Positions 1 to 8,266 of a stretch of 64,000 nucleotides of DNA are shown one piece after another. The stretch is from Chitinophagaceae bacterium. GTDB taxonomy: Bacteria; Bacteroidota; Bacteroidia; Chitinophagales; Chitinophagaceae. Below the pieces are notes generated by a model, which was not told the origin of the DNA, ran no database searches, and was given only the letters and a program-made list of their open reading frames with translations. Location: positions 183,279-247,278 of the forward strand of contig JAHEZD010000001.1 of the NCBI GenBank assembly GCA_023251255.1, read 5' to 3'. The position numbers and the translations under genes are program-made. Numbering within the stretch: position 1 is the first letter of the stretch; the number at the start of each line of letters is the position of its first letter.

Positions 1-77
1 TGCCTGACTTGGAAAAAAGAATTGCAGAACTGGAGAAACTGGTGCAGCAATTAATGACCGAGAAGGTCAATGTTTAA
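1..77 (+). CDS. C-terminal end of a gene cut by the window edge (coiled coil)
   Basis: An open frame enters from the left edge and ends at a TAA at 75-77. The 24 visible residues run from Pro-Asp-Leu through a Leu/Ile heptad-like stretch (LEKRIAELEKLVQQL) to Asn-Val. This is a typical short C-terminal coiled coil, as seen at the end of tail-fibre or peptidase S74-like surface proteins in Bacteroidota. That family guess is only inference, because the rest of the gene is outside the window. Its stop overlaps the stop of the minus-strand gene that follows by 4 bp (convergent). Confidence 0.5.
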   Translation, partial: PDLEKRIAELEKLVQQLMTEKVNV

Positions 78-265
78 TTATTTTTTTTGGATACCTTTTC
101 AAAAGCAAACCACACTAGGGCTGCCAGACCAATTCCTTCGGTTATAAGCCCAATTTGTAATAATAAGTCTGCAGAAGGCTGATGCATGATTTTTTTCATT
201 GCCCCGAAACAGGTCAGAAAAACACCTCCCGCTGCAACTACCCCAAAAAATTTGTATTTATTCAT
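74..265 (-). CDS. Small two-helix membrane protein resembling the GldL N-terminus
   Basis: Encodes 63 residues with two hydrophobic segments (about 7-22 and 34-54) joined by a short basic loop (KKIMHQPSAD), and a lysine-rich C-terminus. The pattern helix, KIMHxP, LLxIGLxTEGxG, helix is like the membrane part of the gliding/type IX secretion motor protein GldL. The long cytoplasmic part of GldL is missing, so it is probably a small relative and not the motor subunit. It lies alone between a convergent partial gene and the divergent lpxC/fabZ. The start is an ATG at 265. The motor link is inference. Confidence 0.6.
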   Translation of the reverse strand: MNKYKFFGVVAAGGVFLTCFGAMKKIMHQPSADLLLQIGLITEGIGLAALVWFAFEKVSKKNN

Positions 266-327
266 TCATTAAAGAAACAAAAAATCTTCCTTTCAGCCCT
301 AGATAAGGTTGCTTAGCCCTGAAAGCT

Positions 328-335
328 TATTTTTG
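328..335 (+). promoter_or_regulatory. Candidate -7 promoter box for lpxC/fabZ
   Basis: TATTTTTG matches the Bacteroidota -7 consensus TAnnTTTG and lies about 105 bp before the chosen lpxC/fabZ start. No convincing -33 TTTG is seen at the usual 19-bp spacing, so this is a candidate only. Confidence 0.35.
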
Positions 336-440
336 CCGCGGTTATTTTTAAAAGTTCAATAAAGAACAACTGTACAAGTGTGCGACGCAACTGAAGCTCA
401 ATGGATATTCTGCTGCTCGTTCCCAAAAAATAAACAAAGA

Positions 441-1850
441 ATGGACATCAATTTCAATCCAGATAAACAGCATACGCTTGGAGCTGCTGTAAGTATTAGT
501 GGCACTGGTCTTCATACAGGCGTTTTGGTTGATATGACTTTGAAGCCTGCGAATGCCGGTTTTGGGATCCAGTTCCAAAGAATTGATTTGCCCAACCAGC
601 CCATTATTAAAGCTGATTGTGATTTGGTAACTGATACCAGTCGTGGCACCACTTTGCAAGTGGGTGATGCCAAAGTAAGCACCGTGGAGCATGTGCTTGC
701 TGCCTTGGTTGGCATGGGTATAGATAATGTACTGATTGAACTGAACGGACCTGAAATACCTATTATGGATGGAAGCTCTGCACCTTTTATTGAGCTGATA
801 GAGGAGGCGAAAGTGGTAGAGCAGGAAGCTGCAAAGGCTTGGTATAGTCTAGATGAAAATATTTACCTGTACGACGAAACCAAACGTGTGGAAATGGTGG
901 CCATGCCCGCTATTGATTATCAAATAACCACTTTAATAGATTTCAATAGCCCTGTACTGGGTACCCAACATGCTGGACTGAAAACCATTAAGGAGTTTAA
1001 AACTGAGATTTCTCCTTGTAGAACTTTTTGTTTCTTGCATGAACTTGAAATGCTGCTGGATAATGATCTGGTGAAAGGCGGCGATATCAACAATGCCATT
1101 GTGGTAGTTGATAAACCTGTAACCGATGAAGAAATGACAAGGTTGGCAAAAGCTTTCAAGCGCGATAAGATAGAAGTGAAAAGCGAAGGTTACCTCAATA
1201 ATTTGGAACTCCGTTTCCCCAATGAACCAGCGAGGCACAAATTATTGGATGTGGTAGGGGATTTGGCATTGATTGGTTATCCTATCAAGGCGAGGATTAT
1301 TGCCAACAGGCCTGGCCACAGTACCAATGTGGAGTTTGCCAAGAAAATAAAACAGTACATCAAGAAGAACAAAAGTGTGAAGGATGTACCTGTGTACAAC
1401 CCTGCATTACCCCCAGTTTACAACTTGCAGCAGATAGAGAAAACATTGCCTCACCGGCATCCATTTTTGTTGGTTGACAAGATTATTGAATTAACTGACA
1501 AGCATATCATTGGCGTAAAGAATGTTTCTTTCAATGAATGGTTCTTTCCCGGGCATTTCCCTGGGAATCCAATTATGCCAGGTGTGCTACAGATTGAAGC
1601 ATTGGCACAAACAGGCGGTATACTTTGTATCAATACCATGCCCGAGGGACAGTATGATACTTATTTTTTAAAGATTGACAATTGCAAATTCAAGCAAATG
1701 GTGCGTCCTGGCGATACCATGTTATTGAAGATGGAATTTGTAGGCCCGGTTCGCCGCGGTATCTGTGAAATGAGGGGAACAGTTTATGTTGGGGGCAAGG
1801 TAGCCACGGAGGCAGACCTTGTAGCACAGGTGGTAAGAAGAAGTAATTGA
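441..1850 (+). CDS. lpxC/fabZ: Bifunctional UDP-3-O-acyl-GlcNAc deacetylase / 3-hydroxyacyl-ACP dehydratase (LpxC-FabZ)
   Basis: This 469-residue fusion joins the committed lipid A step (zinc deacetylase LpxC) to the fatty-acid dehydratase FabZ, a fusion typical of Bacteroidota. LpxC covers about residues 1-300: His84 (VEHVLAAL) plus His266 and Asp270 (HKLLD) are the zinc ligands, and His293 (PGHSTN) is the catalytic base region. FabZ covers about 325-469, with LPHRHPFLLVD and the active-site GHFPGNPIMPG and E386. I chose the ATG at 441 because LpxC homology begins there; the upstream in-frame ATG at 378 adds residues unlike the family. Followed by lpxA after 137 bp, probably in the same operon. 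lpxD is not next to it, although it commonly is in relatives. Confidence 0.97.
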   Translation: MDINFNPDKQHTLGAAVSISGTGLHTGVLVDMTLKPANAGFGIQFQRIDLPNQPIIKADCDLVTDTSRGTTLQVGDAKVSTVEHVLAALVGMGIDNVLIELNGPEIPIMDGSSAPFIELIEEAKVVEQEAAKAWYSLDENIYLYDETKRVEMVAMPAIDYQITTLIDFNSPVLGTQHAGLKTIKEFKTEISPCRTFCFLHELEMLLDNDLVKGGDINNAIVVVDKPVTDEEMTRLAKAFKRDKIEVKSEGYLNNLELRFPNEPARHKLLDVVGDLALIGYPIKARIIANRPGHSTNVEFAKKIKQYIKKNKSVKDVPVYNPALPPVYNLQQIEKTLPHRHPFLLVDKIIELTDKHIIGVKNVSFNEWFFPGHFPGNPIMPGVLQIEALAQTGGILCINTMPEGQYDTYFLKIDNCKFKQMVRPGDTMLLKMEFVGPVRRGICEMRGTVYVGGKVATEADLVAQVVRRSN

Positions 1851-1987
1851 TTGTAAAAGCAGCTATTTGCAAACCAAAACTGACTTTAACTTGTTAAAAT
1901 AATATAATCATGATGCTCCGGTATCATTATTATAAGATTATCCATTCCTTTGAAAAACGGACTTAGCCAAAAAGAAAATCAAGTACA

Positions 1988-2785
1988 ATGACCCATCCTT
2001 TTACATATATAGACCCGAATGCCAAGGTTGCTTCCAATGCCAAAATTGATCCCTTTACGGTAATTCATGGGGATGTACAGATTGGCGAAGGCACTTGGAT
2101 TGGTAGCAATGTAACCATTATGGAAGGCACAAGAATTGGGAAGAACTGCCGTGTTTTTCCAGGAGCGGTATTGGGTGCCATTCCACAGGACTTAAAATTC
2201 AGTGGGGAAAAGACAACCGTTGAAATTGGTGACAATACTACTATCCGTGAATTTGTAACCATCAACCGTGGTACGGAAGACAGGGGGAAAACAAAAGTTG
2301 GCAGTAACTGTTTAATTATGGCTTATAGCCATATTGCACATGATTGTATTGTTGGCAACAACTGTATCATGAGCAATAGCGTTCAAGTTGCAGGTCATGT
2401 GGTGATTGGTGATTGGGCCATTATTGGTGGTGTAAGTGCCATTCACCAATTTGTACATGTTGGCCAGCATACTTTTATCGCAGGTGGGAGTTTGGTAAGT
2501 AAAGATGTACCTCCTTTTATTAAAGCTGTACGCAACCCACTAAGTTATGGTGGTGTAAACAGTGTTGGGCTAAAACGGAGGGGCTTTAGTTTAGACCAGA
2601 TAAACCATATACATGATATTTATCGCATCATTTATAATAAGGGGCTTAATACCACTCAAGCAATAGATTTTATTGAAGAAGAGATTACTGCGAGTGATGA
2701 ACGCGATGATATTGTGACTTTCATCCGGGAAAGTGGCCGCGGTATCATTAAACGGTTCACTAAAGGTGCCAATGATGAGGATTAG
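1988..2785 (+). CDS. lpxA: Acyl-ACP--UDP-N-acetylglucosamine O-acyltransferase (LpxA)
   Basis: Catalyses the first step of lipid A synthesis, transfer of a 3-hydroxyacyl chain from ACP to the 3-OH of UDP-GlcNAc in the cytoplasm. The 265-residue protein has a long N-terminal run of hexapeptide repeats (left-handed beta helix, about 1-185), the catalytic motif MAYSHIAHDC with His118 as the expected general base, and the family's helical C-terminal domain with NSVGLKRRGFS. Length matches the family. It sits 137 bp after lpxC/fabZ, which supplies the next enzyme in the pathway, and ends at a rho-independent terminator. Confidence 0.97.
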   Translation: MTHPFTYIDPNAKVASNAKIDPFTVIHGDVQIGEGTWIGSNVTIMEGTRIGKNCRVFPGAVLGAIPQDLKFSGEKTTVEIGDNTTIREFVTINRGTEDRGKTKVGSNCLIMAYSHIAHDCIVGNNCIMSNSVQVAGHVVIGDWAIIGGVSAIHQFVHVGQHTFIAGGSLVSKDVPPFIKAVRNPLSYGGVNSVGLKRRGFSLDQINHIHDIYRIIYNKGLNTTQAIDFIEEEITASDERDDIVTFIRESGRGIIKRFTKGANDED

Positions 2786-2793
2786 CAATGCAT

Positions 2794-2815
2794 AAAGCCC
2801 ATTAGGGCTTTTTTA
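2794..2815 (+). terminator. Rho-independent terminator after lpxA
   Basis: Seven-base-pair stem AAAGCCC/GGGCTTT (2794-2800 with 2805-2811), 4-nt loop ATTA, followed by a T-run. It begins 9 bp after the lpxA stop and ends the lpxC/fabZ-lpxA unit. Confidence 0.8.
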
Positions 2816-2894
2816 TTTGATGAGATAGGCGGGTATGTATTTCTTGATGACTTAAGTTGCGCCGCACCCTTCTACAGCATATCTTTATTCGGCA

Positions 2895-3506
2895 ATGTAC
2901 ATTTCGTTAGAACAAACAGGCAAACGCTTCAACAGGGATTGGATATTCCGCAAACTTGATTACCGGTTCCAGCTTGGAAAATCATACGCTATCACTGGAC
3001 CCAATGGAAGTGGCAAAAGCACTTTGCTGCAAGTAATTGGTGGTGCAACAAGCCAGAGTGAGGGAAATGTTCAGTATTCAATGAACAATGCTCAATGTTC
3101 AAGCGAAGACATCTACCAGTATATTTCCATTGCTGCACCTTATTTGGAACTAATTGAAGAAATGTCCGCAAAAGAATTCCTCCAGTTCCATTCTTCCTTC
3201 AAAAACCTGACACATCCTATTGAAGAAATTATCTCCATCATAGGTTTGGAGAAAGCTGCTGATAAACAGATCCGCTATTATTCATCTGGCATGAAGCAAA
3301 GGATAAAATTGGCCCAGGCCATTTTTGTTGATGTCCCTATTTTATTATTGGATGAACCATGCACGAACCTGGATAAAACTGGCTATGATCTGTATCATCA
3401 ACTCATCCAAAATTATTGCGGTAACAAACTTATCATTGTAAGTAGCAACGACGAGATGGAAATGGACTTTTGTGGGGAAAGGATAAGTATATTGGATTGG
3501 AAATGA
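2895..3506 (+). CDS. ABC transporter ATP-binding protein
   Basis: A 203-residue stand-alone ABC ATPase. It has Walker A GPNGSGKST (about 35-43), the signature-like YYSSGMKQR before helix LAQA, Walker B PILLLDEP with the following D-loop, and a terminal IVSSND in place of the usual switch histidine (His replaced by Asn or Ser). Fold and length fit an ATPase that pairs with a separate membrane subunit, but no permease is nearby. It follows the lipid A genes after a terminator, so any envelope role is inference. It converges tail to tail with the Uma2 gene with no base between the two stops. Confidence 0.85.
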   Translation: MYISLEQTGKRFNRDWIFRKLDYRFQLGKSYAITGPNGSGKSTLLQVIGGATSQSEGNVQYSMNNAQCSSEDIYQYISIAAPYLELIEEMSAKEFLQFHSSFKNLTHPIEEIISIIGLEKAADKQIRYYSSGMKQRIKLAQAIFVDVPILLLDEPCTNLDKTGYDLYHQLIQNYCGNKLIIVSSNDEMEMDFCGERISILDWK

Positions 3507-4085
3507 TTATGTTTCCTGTACAAATTCAATGTATTTGTACACGTCGCCCATGGGCAACTCAAAATCTAAAGCTGGTAATTTAATAACAGCATCCATATTT
3601 TCATAGACTTCATAAGTAAATACTGATTCCTCATTGGCCCTCCCATAAACTTCAACAACAGGGTTTGTTTGTGATACCAATAAATAATAACGAATGGATT
3701 TTATTTTTCTGTACGGTGCAAGTTTTTCAGCACGGTCATAGCCTTCTGTAGATTTTGAAAGTACTTCTACAATTAACGAAGGTCTCTTAACTAAATAAAT
3801 ATCATTGTCATCTTTATCGCAGGTTAAAATCACATCTGGGTAAACGTAATAATTTTCATGATGTAGTTCCAGCTTCACATCGTTAAAAAAGGTCTCACAT
3901 CCTTTTGGGTTAAAATGATTGCCCAAAGCATTGTTGATGTTCGAGCCTATTTTGTTATGGTTCCTTGTTCCCCCAGCCATAGCAAAAACTTCACCATTCC
4001 AAAACTCATGGCGTATATCGGTATCCTTCTCCAGTTGGAGATATTCCTGATAAGTGTATTTCTTTTTTTCTATAGCCTTGTCCAT
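3507..4085 (-). CDS. Uma2-family (DUF820) PD-(D/E)XK endonuclease-like protein
   Basis: A 192-residue protein with the Uma2/DUF820 pattern: YTYQEYLQLEKD near the start, RHEFWNGEVFAMAGG, then the nuclease core with YPDVILTCDKDD followed by PSLIVEVLSKSTEGYDRAEKL and YRKI. The PD...ExxSxSTxxxD arrangement matches the PD-(D/E)XK fold. These genes are very abundant in cyanobacteria and scattered in Bacteroidota, and their biological role is poorly known; they may be parts of mobile or selfish modules. Nothing in the neighbourhood explains its function. Start is the ATG at 4085. Confidence 0.85.
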   Translation of the reverse strand: MDKAIEKKKYTYQEYLQLEKDTDIRHEFWNGEVFAMAGGTRNHNKIGSNINNALGNHFNPKGCETFFNDVKLELHHENYYVYPDVILTCDKDDNDIYLVKRPSLIVEVLSKSTEGYDRAEKLAPYRKIKSIRYYLLVSQTNPVVEVYGRANEESVFTYEVYENMDAVIKLPALDFELPMGDVYKYIEFVQET

Positions 4086-4127
4086 AAAATAAAATTACAG
4101 CATTTCAAATCCAGGATCATAATCTCC

Positions 4128-5342
4128 CTACCTTCTGCTCGCTATCAATAAACTCAAATCGGTAAATTTCAAATCAAATTTCTGGCTGATATAGAAATCA
4201 GTCAAAGCGCCTTTGAAAATATAGATGCCTTCCCGCATATTGAAGTTGTGCCAAACAATTTCATCCATGCCACCTTCGTCGCTAATTTGCAATAATAATG
4301 GCATCAATACATTGCTGATAGCCTGACTGGCCGTTCTTGCAAAACCACTGGGAATGTTGGGCACACAATAGTGGATGACGTCATGCTTCACAAATGTTGG
4401 CTTTTCATGACTGGTCAGTTCACTAGTTTCAAAACAGCCACCACGGTCAATGGCCACATCCAGGATAATGCTGCCAGGTCGCATGGCAGCAACCATTTCT
4501 TCCGTAACAACAACGGGTGCCCTGCCAAATTCATTGCTCATGGCACCGATGGCCACTTCGCATGTTTTTAATTGCTTAGCCAAAATTTTTGGTTCCAGGA
4601 CACTGGTCCAGACCCTTTGGCCCAAATTGTTCTGCAACTGCTTCAAACGATAAACATTATTATCAAACACTTTTACACTAGCTCCTAATGCCAAGGCATT
4701 CCGTGTGGCCACTTCGCCCACGATACCTGCACCTATCACTACCACTTTTGTTGGGGGAATGCCACTGATACTGCCCAATAAAACGCCCTTGCCATTATTG
4801 AAACTGCTCAAGTACTGGCCAGCTATCAACATCAAGGCACTACCCGCAATTTCGCTCATACTGCGAACAATAGGATAGGTACCACTATCATCTTTCAGGT
4901 TTTCAAAGCTCAAAGCTGTTACCTTCCTTTCCATCATTTTCTCCACGATTTCCCTTTTCAAAGCGGAATAATGAATGGGTGAAATAATGGTCTGGTTCAT
5001 TTGCAGCAAGGTCAAATCTTCATCCACTATAGGGGCACTCTTCACCAATATGGGTGCTTTGAAAACATCTTCCCTGGAATACACAATTTGGGCACCCGCT
5101 TCACTATAGTCTTTGTCCTTGTAGTGGCTTCCTTCGCCGGCACCTTGTTCCACTGTCACTACATGGCCATTGCTTACCAGTACGCCAACAGCATCGGGAC
5201 TAAGACCTACACGGTTTTCTTGGAAAGCAATTTCTTTGGGGATACCGATATGCATCTTTGCACCTTGTGGTTTGATATCCAAGGTTTCTTCCAGTGTTTC
5301 ATAACTGAACGATGTAGAGATAACTGGTTTGCTGGTTGCCAT
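4128..5342 (-). CDS. ald: Alanine dehydrogenase
   Basis: NAD-dependent oxidative deamination of L-alanine to pyruvate and ammonia. The 404-residue protein starts its AlaDH/PNT domain at about residue 30 (MHIGIPKEIAFQENRVGLSP). It has the pyruvate-binding and catalytic region with ISPIHYSAL, the Rossmann motif VVVIGAGIVGEVA in the middle, and the C-terminal VPNIPSGFARTASQAISN typical of the family. An N-terminal extension of about 28 residues is common in Bacteroidota. A transhydrogenase alpha subunit is less likely because the transmembrane tail and beta subunit are absent. Confidence 0.93.
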   Translation of the reverse strand: MATSKPVISTSFSYETLEETLDIKPQGAKMHIGIPKEIAFQENRVGLSPDAVGVLVSNGHVVTVEQGAGEGSHYKDKDYSEAGAQIVYSREDVFKAPILVKSAPIVDEDLTLLQMNQTIISPIHYSALKREIVEKMMERKVTALSFENLKDDSGTYPIVRSMSEIAGSALMLIAGQYLSSFNNGKGVLLGSISGIPPTKVVVIGAGIVGEVATRNALALGASVKVFDNNVYRLKQLQNNLGQRVWTSVLEPKILAKQLKTCEVAIGAMSNEFGRAPVVVTEEMVAAMRPGSIILDVAIDRGGCFETSELTSHEKPTFVKHDVIHYCVPNIPSGFARTASQAISNVLMPLLLQISDEGGMDEIVWHNFNMREGIYIFKGALTDFYISQKFDLKFTDLSLLIASRR

Positions 5343-5409
5343 GTAAACAGTTTGAAATGTTTAGTTTGTAGTGTTTGGTTATATACTTAGTTGTTGAACC
5401 TTTAGTTTC

Positions 5410-5427
5410 ATCCGATAGCTATCGGAT
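5410..5427. repeat. 18-bp perfect palindrome (ATCCGATAG/CTATCGGAT)
   Basis: The sequence ATCCGATAGCTATCGGAT is its own reverse complement. It lies in the 187-bp gap upstream of the alanine dehydrogenase gene and downstream of tsaE. From memory, related CGATAGCTATCG palindromes are scattered in intergenic DNA of many Bacteroidota. It may be a dispersed repeat or a protein-binding site. I saw only this copy in the window. Confidence 0.5.
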
Positions 5428-5529
5428 TGCGTTGCACACCTGTAATTTATATCAATATTGTGCAAAGCCCTGACCGAGAGGTTTCATAAAACAATCTTGC
5501 TTTGATAAAGATACTTTATTTACCAAAGT

Positions 5530-5958
5530 TTATTCTTCCTCATCAGGTTGAGGGGTGAATATCCTCCTCGTCCTTTCATCCAGCGCTTCAATATGGATAT
5601 GAAAAGTATCATCAGGTAATAGGCCCTCGGCTTTTTCAGGCCATTCAACCAAACATAAGCTTCCGCTGGTCAAAGTATCCTCCACACCAGCATTCATGGC
5701 TTCCTCTTCATCTTTGAGCCTGTACCAGTCCATGTGGTAAACAGTTCCTGCAACGGTACTTTTATATTCATTGATGATGGCAAAGGTCGGACTGCTTACA
5801 GTGTCCTTCACTTCCAGCATTTCACACAAGGCATGGATAAAAGTGGTTTTGCCACTGCCCATGGGTGCATAAAAAGCCCAAACTTTTTTGTTCTTCCCTT
5901 CTTTCCAGGCCATTTTAGCCACCTGTGCTATGCTGTTGAGTTCAAAGATTGCATCCAT
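5530..5958 (-). CDS. tsaE: tRNA threonylcarbamoyladenosine (t6A37) biosynthesis ATPase TsaE
   Basis: P-loop ATPase partner of TsaB/TsaD in making t6A at position 37 of ANN-decoding tRNAs. The 142-residue protein has Walker A APMGSGKTT (about 31-39), the switch SSPTFAIINEY, HMDWYRL and the C-terminal LVEWPEKAEGLLP, all characteristic. I chose the ATG at 5958 because homology starts there and a perfect -7 box ends 4 nt before it. An upstream ATG at 6054 would lie above the promoter. TsaC, which makes the substrate, is encoded at 57964 in this window. Confidence 0.95.
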   Translation of the reverse strand: MDAIFELNSIAQVAKMAWKEGKNKKVWAFYAPMGSGKTTFIHALCEMLEVKDTVSSPTFAIINEYKSTVAGTVYHMDWYRLKDEEEAMNAGVEDTLTSGSLCLVEWPEKAEGLLPDDTFHIHIEALDERTRRIFTPQPDEEE

Positions 5959-5962
5959 GAGG

Positions 5963-5970
5963 CAAAGATA
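5963..5970 (-). promoter_or_regulatory. -7 promoter box of tsaE, 4 nt before the ATG
   Basis: On the minus strand TATCTTTG (perfect TAnnTTTG) is followed by CCTC and then the tsaE ATG. The expected start of transcription would be at or next to the start codon, so the mRNA may be leaderless. Confidence 0.5.
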
Positions 5971-6060
5971 AATTCCATTACCCGAAAGATGATAGGTTTT
6001 ACAATGGGGTAGTTTTGTGGGACTGGTTCCAATGTTCAAGAGTTTGATTGTCAAAAGTTG

Positions 6061-8259
6061 ATGGGCGCGAAAAACAATGAAACATTTGAACTTTCTGGAA
6101 CTTCTAAACTTGATTTAATGGAGAAAGTGAATTTAAGAGTGGAAGGAATGGATTGTGCCAACTGTGCACTTTCCATCAATAAATATTTGACCAAACAAGG
6201 CTTTCAAAATGTGAAAGTGAATTTTGTAACAGGTGATGTGAGTTTTGACAATGGAGTTTCCATGGAGAAATCCGCTATTGAAAAAGGTATAGAAGGTTTG
6301 GGCTATCAAGTGAAACACGAACACCATGAACATGGGGTACATGATTTGCATGACCATAACCTAAAAGGCAAGCTTTCTTTTAAGAACCATTTTCAACGCT
6401 TTATTTTCTGTTTGGTATTCGCCTTACCGTTGTTTGTATCCCATTTACTGCATATCCATTTTTTGATGAATCCCTATGTGCAATTGGCACTGACCATTCC
6501 AGTATTTATCGTAGGCATGGATTTTTTTGGAAGGAGTGCATGGAAAAGTTTGGTGAACGCATTTCCCAACATGAATGTACTGGTTGCCTTGGGGGCTGTG
6601 TCGGCTTTTGGCTACAGTATTTATGGAATCATTATTGGCAGGCCTCATGAGTTCATGTTTTTCGAAAGCGCAGCCACAATTATCACGCTGGTGTTCTTTG
6701 GTAATTATTTGGAAGAAAAAACAATTGCTACTACACAAGCTGCTTTGAAAGGACTGGCCACATCCCAAAAGAGCATGGCCAACATGATTGCTTTTGATGA
6801 TGAACACAAGGAAAATGTTTTTCCTGTTGAAAGCAAGGACTTACGTGTAGGGGATTTGGTGCTGATAAAAAATGGGGAGCATGTTCCAATGGACTGTAAA
6901 ATCCTTTGGGGTGAGGCCAATGTGAATGAAGCTATCATTACAGGTGAAAGTTTGCCTGTTCAGAAAGCAATGAAAGACAGCCTGATTGGCGGAAGTATCC
7001 TGGAAAGCGGAACAGTGAAAGCTCAAATAACTGCTGTTGGTGATGATACGGTGCTTGCCAGTATCCTGAAGATGATCCAGGATGCACAGACAGAAAAACC
7101 ACCTGTGCAATTGATGGCAGACAGGATCAGTGCCATTTTTGTACCTGTAGTTTTGGGCATTGCATTGATTACAGTGGTGGGGAATTACTTTATCGTCCAT
7201 GTAAGTTTCACAGAAAGCTTATTGAGGAGCATTGCTGTATTGGTGATTGCTTGCCCTTGTGCGATGGGGCTTGCCACACCTGCTGCAGTTGCTGTTGGCC
7301 TGGGCCGTGCTGCCAAGAATGGCATATTGTTCAAGAACGCCACCAGTTTGGATGTGTTCAAGAATATCAGGCAAGTGGTGTTTGACAAAACTGGAACGTT
7401 GACGACAGGCAAATTCAACATCTCGAATTTCAAATCTGAGGTTGATGAAGTAGGGTTTAAACGGATTGCCTATTCCTTGGAGAAATATTCCAATCATCCA
7501 ATCGGTAAATGCATAGCCAATGAATGGAAAATTAAAGATGATATACGTTGGGCAAAGATTGAAGAAGTAAAAGGCTTGGGTATGCAAGCTACTGATAAGG
7601 AAGGGAATTTCTTTGTAGCTGGTTCCTACAAAATTGCTACTGCACTTACTAATGATGCCAAGCATAACATTTATATCGTCAAAAACAATGAATTGATTGG
7701 TTGGATTGATGTGGCGGATGAAATAAGGCCGGAGACTGAACAGGTTATTGCCGCTTTAAAAACAAAAGGAATTAAAACCATTTTGCTAAGTGGTGATAGC
7801 AAAGAAAAATGTGGGGCAGTAGCAAAAGCGGTTGGTATTGATGAAGTAATTGCAGAACAATCGCCCGAACAGAAGCTACAGCAAATAGCAGCCTTCGATG
7901 CAAAACAGCCAACAGCCATGGTGGGTGATGGCATCAATGATGGACCTGCATTAGCGAAGGCAACTGTTGGTATTTCCTTAAGTGATGCAAGCCATATAGC
8001 AGTACAGAGTGCGCAGGTGGTTTTGATGAACCATGGATTGAGAAACCTGCCTCTATCATTGGCATTGGGCAAACATACCTATATCACTATCAAAGAAAAT
8101 TTGTTTTGGGCGTTTGCCTATAATATAGTGGCGATACCTGTTGCAGCATTTGGTTTACTGGGTACTTATGGCCCTACTTATGGTGCGCTGATTATGGGGT
8201 TGAGCGATGTTGTGCTGGCTGTGAACAGTATTAAGTTGAGATGGAAAAAAGTGGAGTGA
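6061..8259 (+). CDS. copA: Copper-translocating P1B-type ATPase
   Basis: Exports Cu(I) across the inner membrane using ATP. The protein of about 732 residues has one N-terminal heavy-metal-associated domain (GMDCANC, Cys32 and Cys35) and then a His-rich linker (HEHHEHGVHDLHDHN). It also has the actuator TGES, the transmembrane metal motif CPC (IACPCAMGLATP), the phosphorylation motif DKTGT, an HP motif (NHPIGK) and GDGINDGPALA. CPC points to copper or silver. Either the ATG at 6061 or the one at 6118 could be the start; both keep the metal domain. It diverges from tsaE and converges with the SNF2 helicase gene (7-bp gap). No CopZ or CopY-like gene is beside it. Confidence 0.93.
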   Translation: MGAKNNETFELSGTSKLDLMEKVNLRVEGMDCANCALSINKYLTKQGFQNVKVNFVTGDVSFDNGVSMEKSAIEKGIEGLGYQVKHEHHEHGVHDLHDHNLKGKLSFKNHFQRFIFCLVFALPLFVSHLLHIHFLMNPYVQLALTIPVFIVGMDFFGRSAWKSLVNAFPNMNVLVALGAVSAFGYSIYGIIIGRPHEFMFFESAATIITLVFFGNYLEEKTIATTQAALKGLATSQKSMANMIAFDDEHKENVFPVESKDLRVGDLVLIKNGEHVPMDCKILWGEANVNEAIITGESLPVQKAMKDSLIGGSILESGTVKAQITAVGDDTVLASILKMIQDAQTEKPPVQLMADRISAIFVPVVLGIALITVVGNYFIVHVSFTESLLRSIAVLVIACPCAMGLATPAAVAVGLGRAAKNGILFKNATSLDVFKNIRQVVFDKTGTLTTGKFNISNFKSEVDEVGFKRIAYSLEKYSNHPIGKCIANEWKIKDDIRWAKIEEVKGLGMQATDKEGNFFVAGSYKIATALTNDAKHNIYIVKNNELIGWIDVADEIRPETEQVIAALKTKGIKTILLSGDSKEKCGAVAKAVGIDEVIAEQSPEQKLQQIAAFDAKQPTAMVGDGINDGPALAKATVGISLSDASHIAVQSAQVVLMNHGLRNLPLSLALGKHTYITIKENLFWAFAYNIVAIPVAAFGLLGTYGPTYGALIMGLSDVVLAVNSIKLRWKKVE

Positions 8260-8266
8260 TGTTCCG

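Noticed and set aside
291-324. CTTTCAG...CTGAAAG inverted repeat before lpxC/fabZ
   Set aside because: Seven bases with a 20-nt loop and no T-run; too weak to call a terminator or operator.
378-440. Earlier in-frame ATG extending lpxC/fabZ
   Set aside because: The extra 21 residues do not resemble LpxC; the family start fits the ATG at 441.
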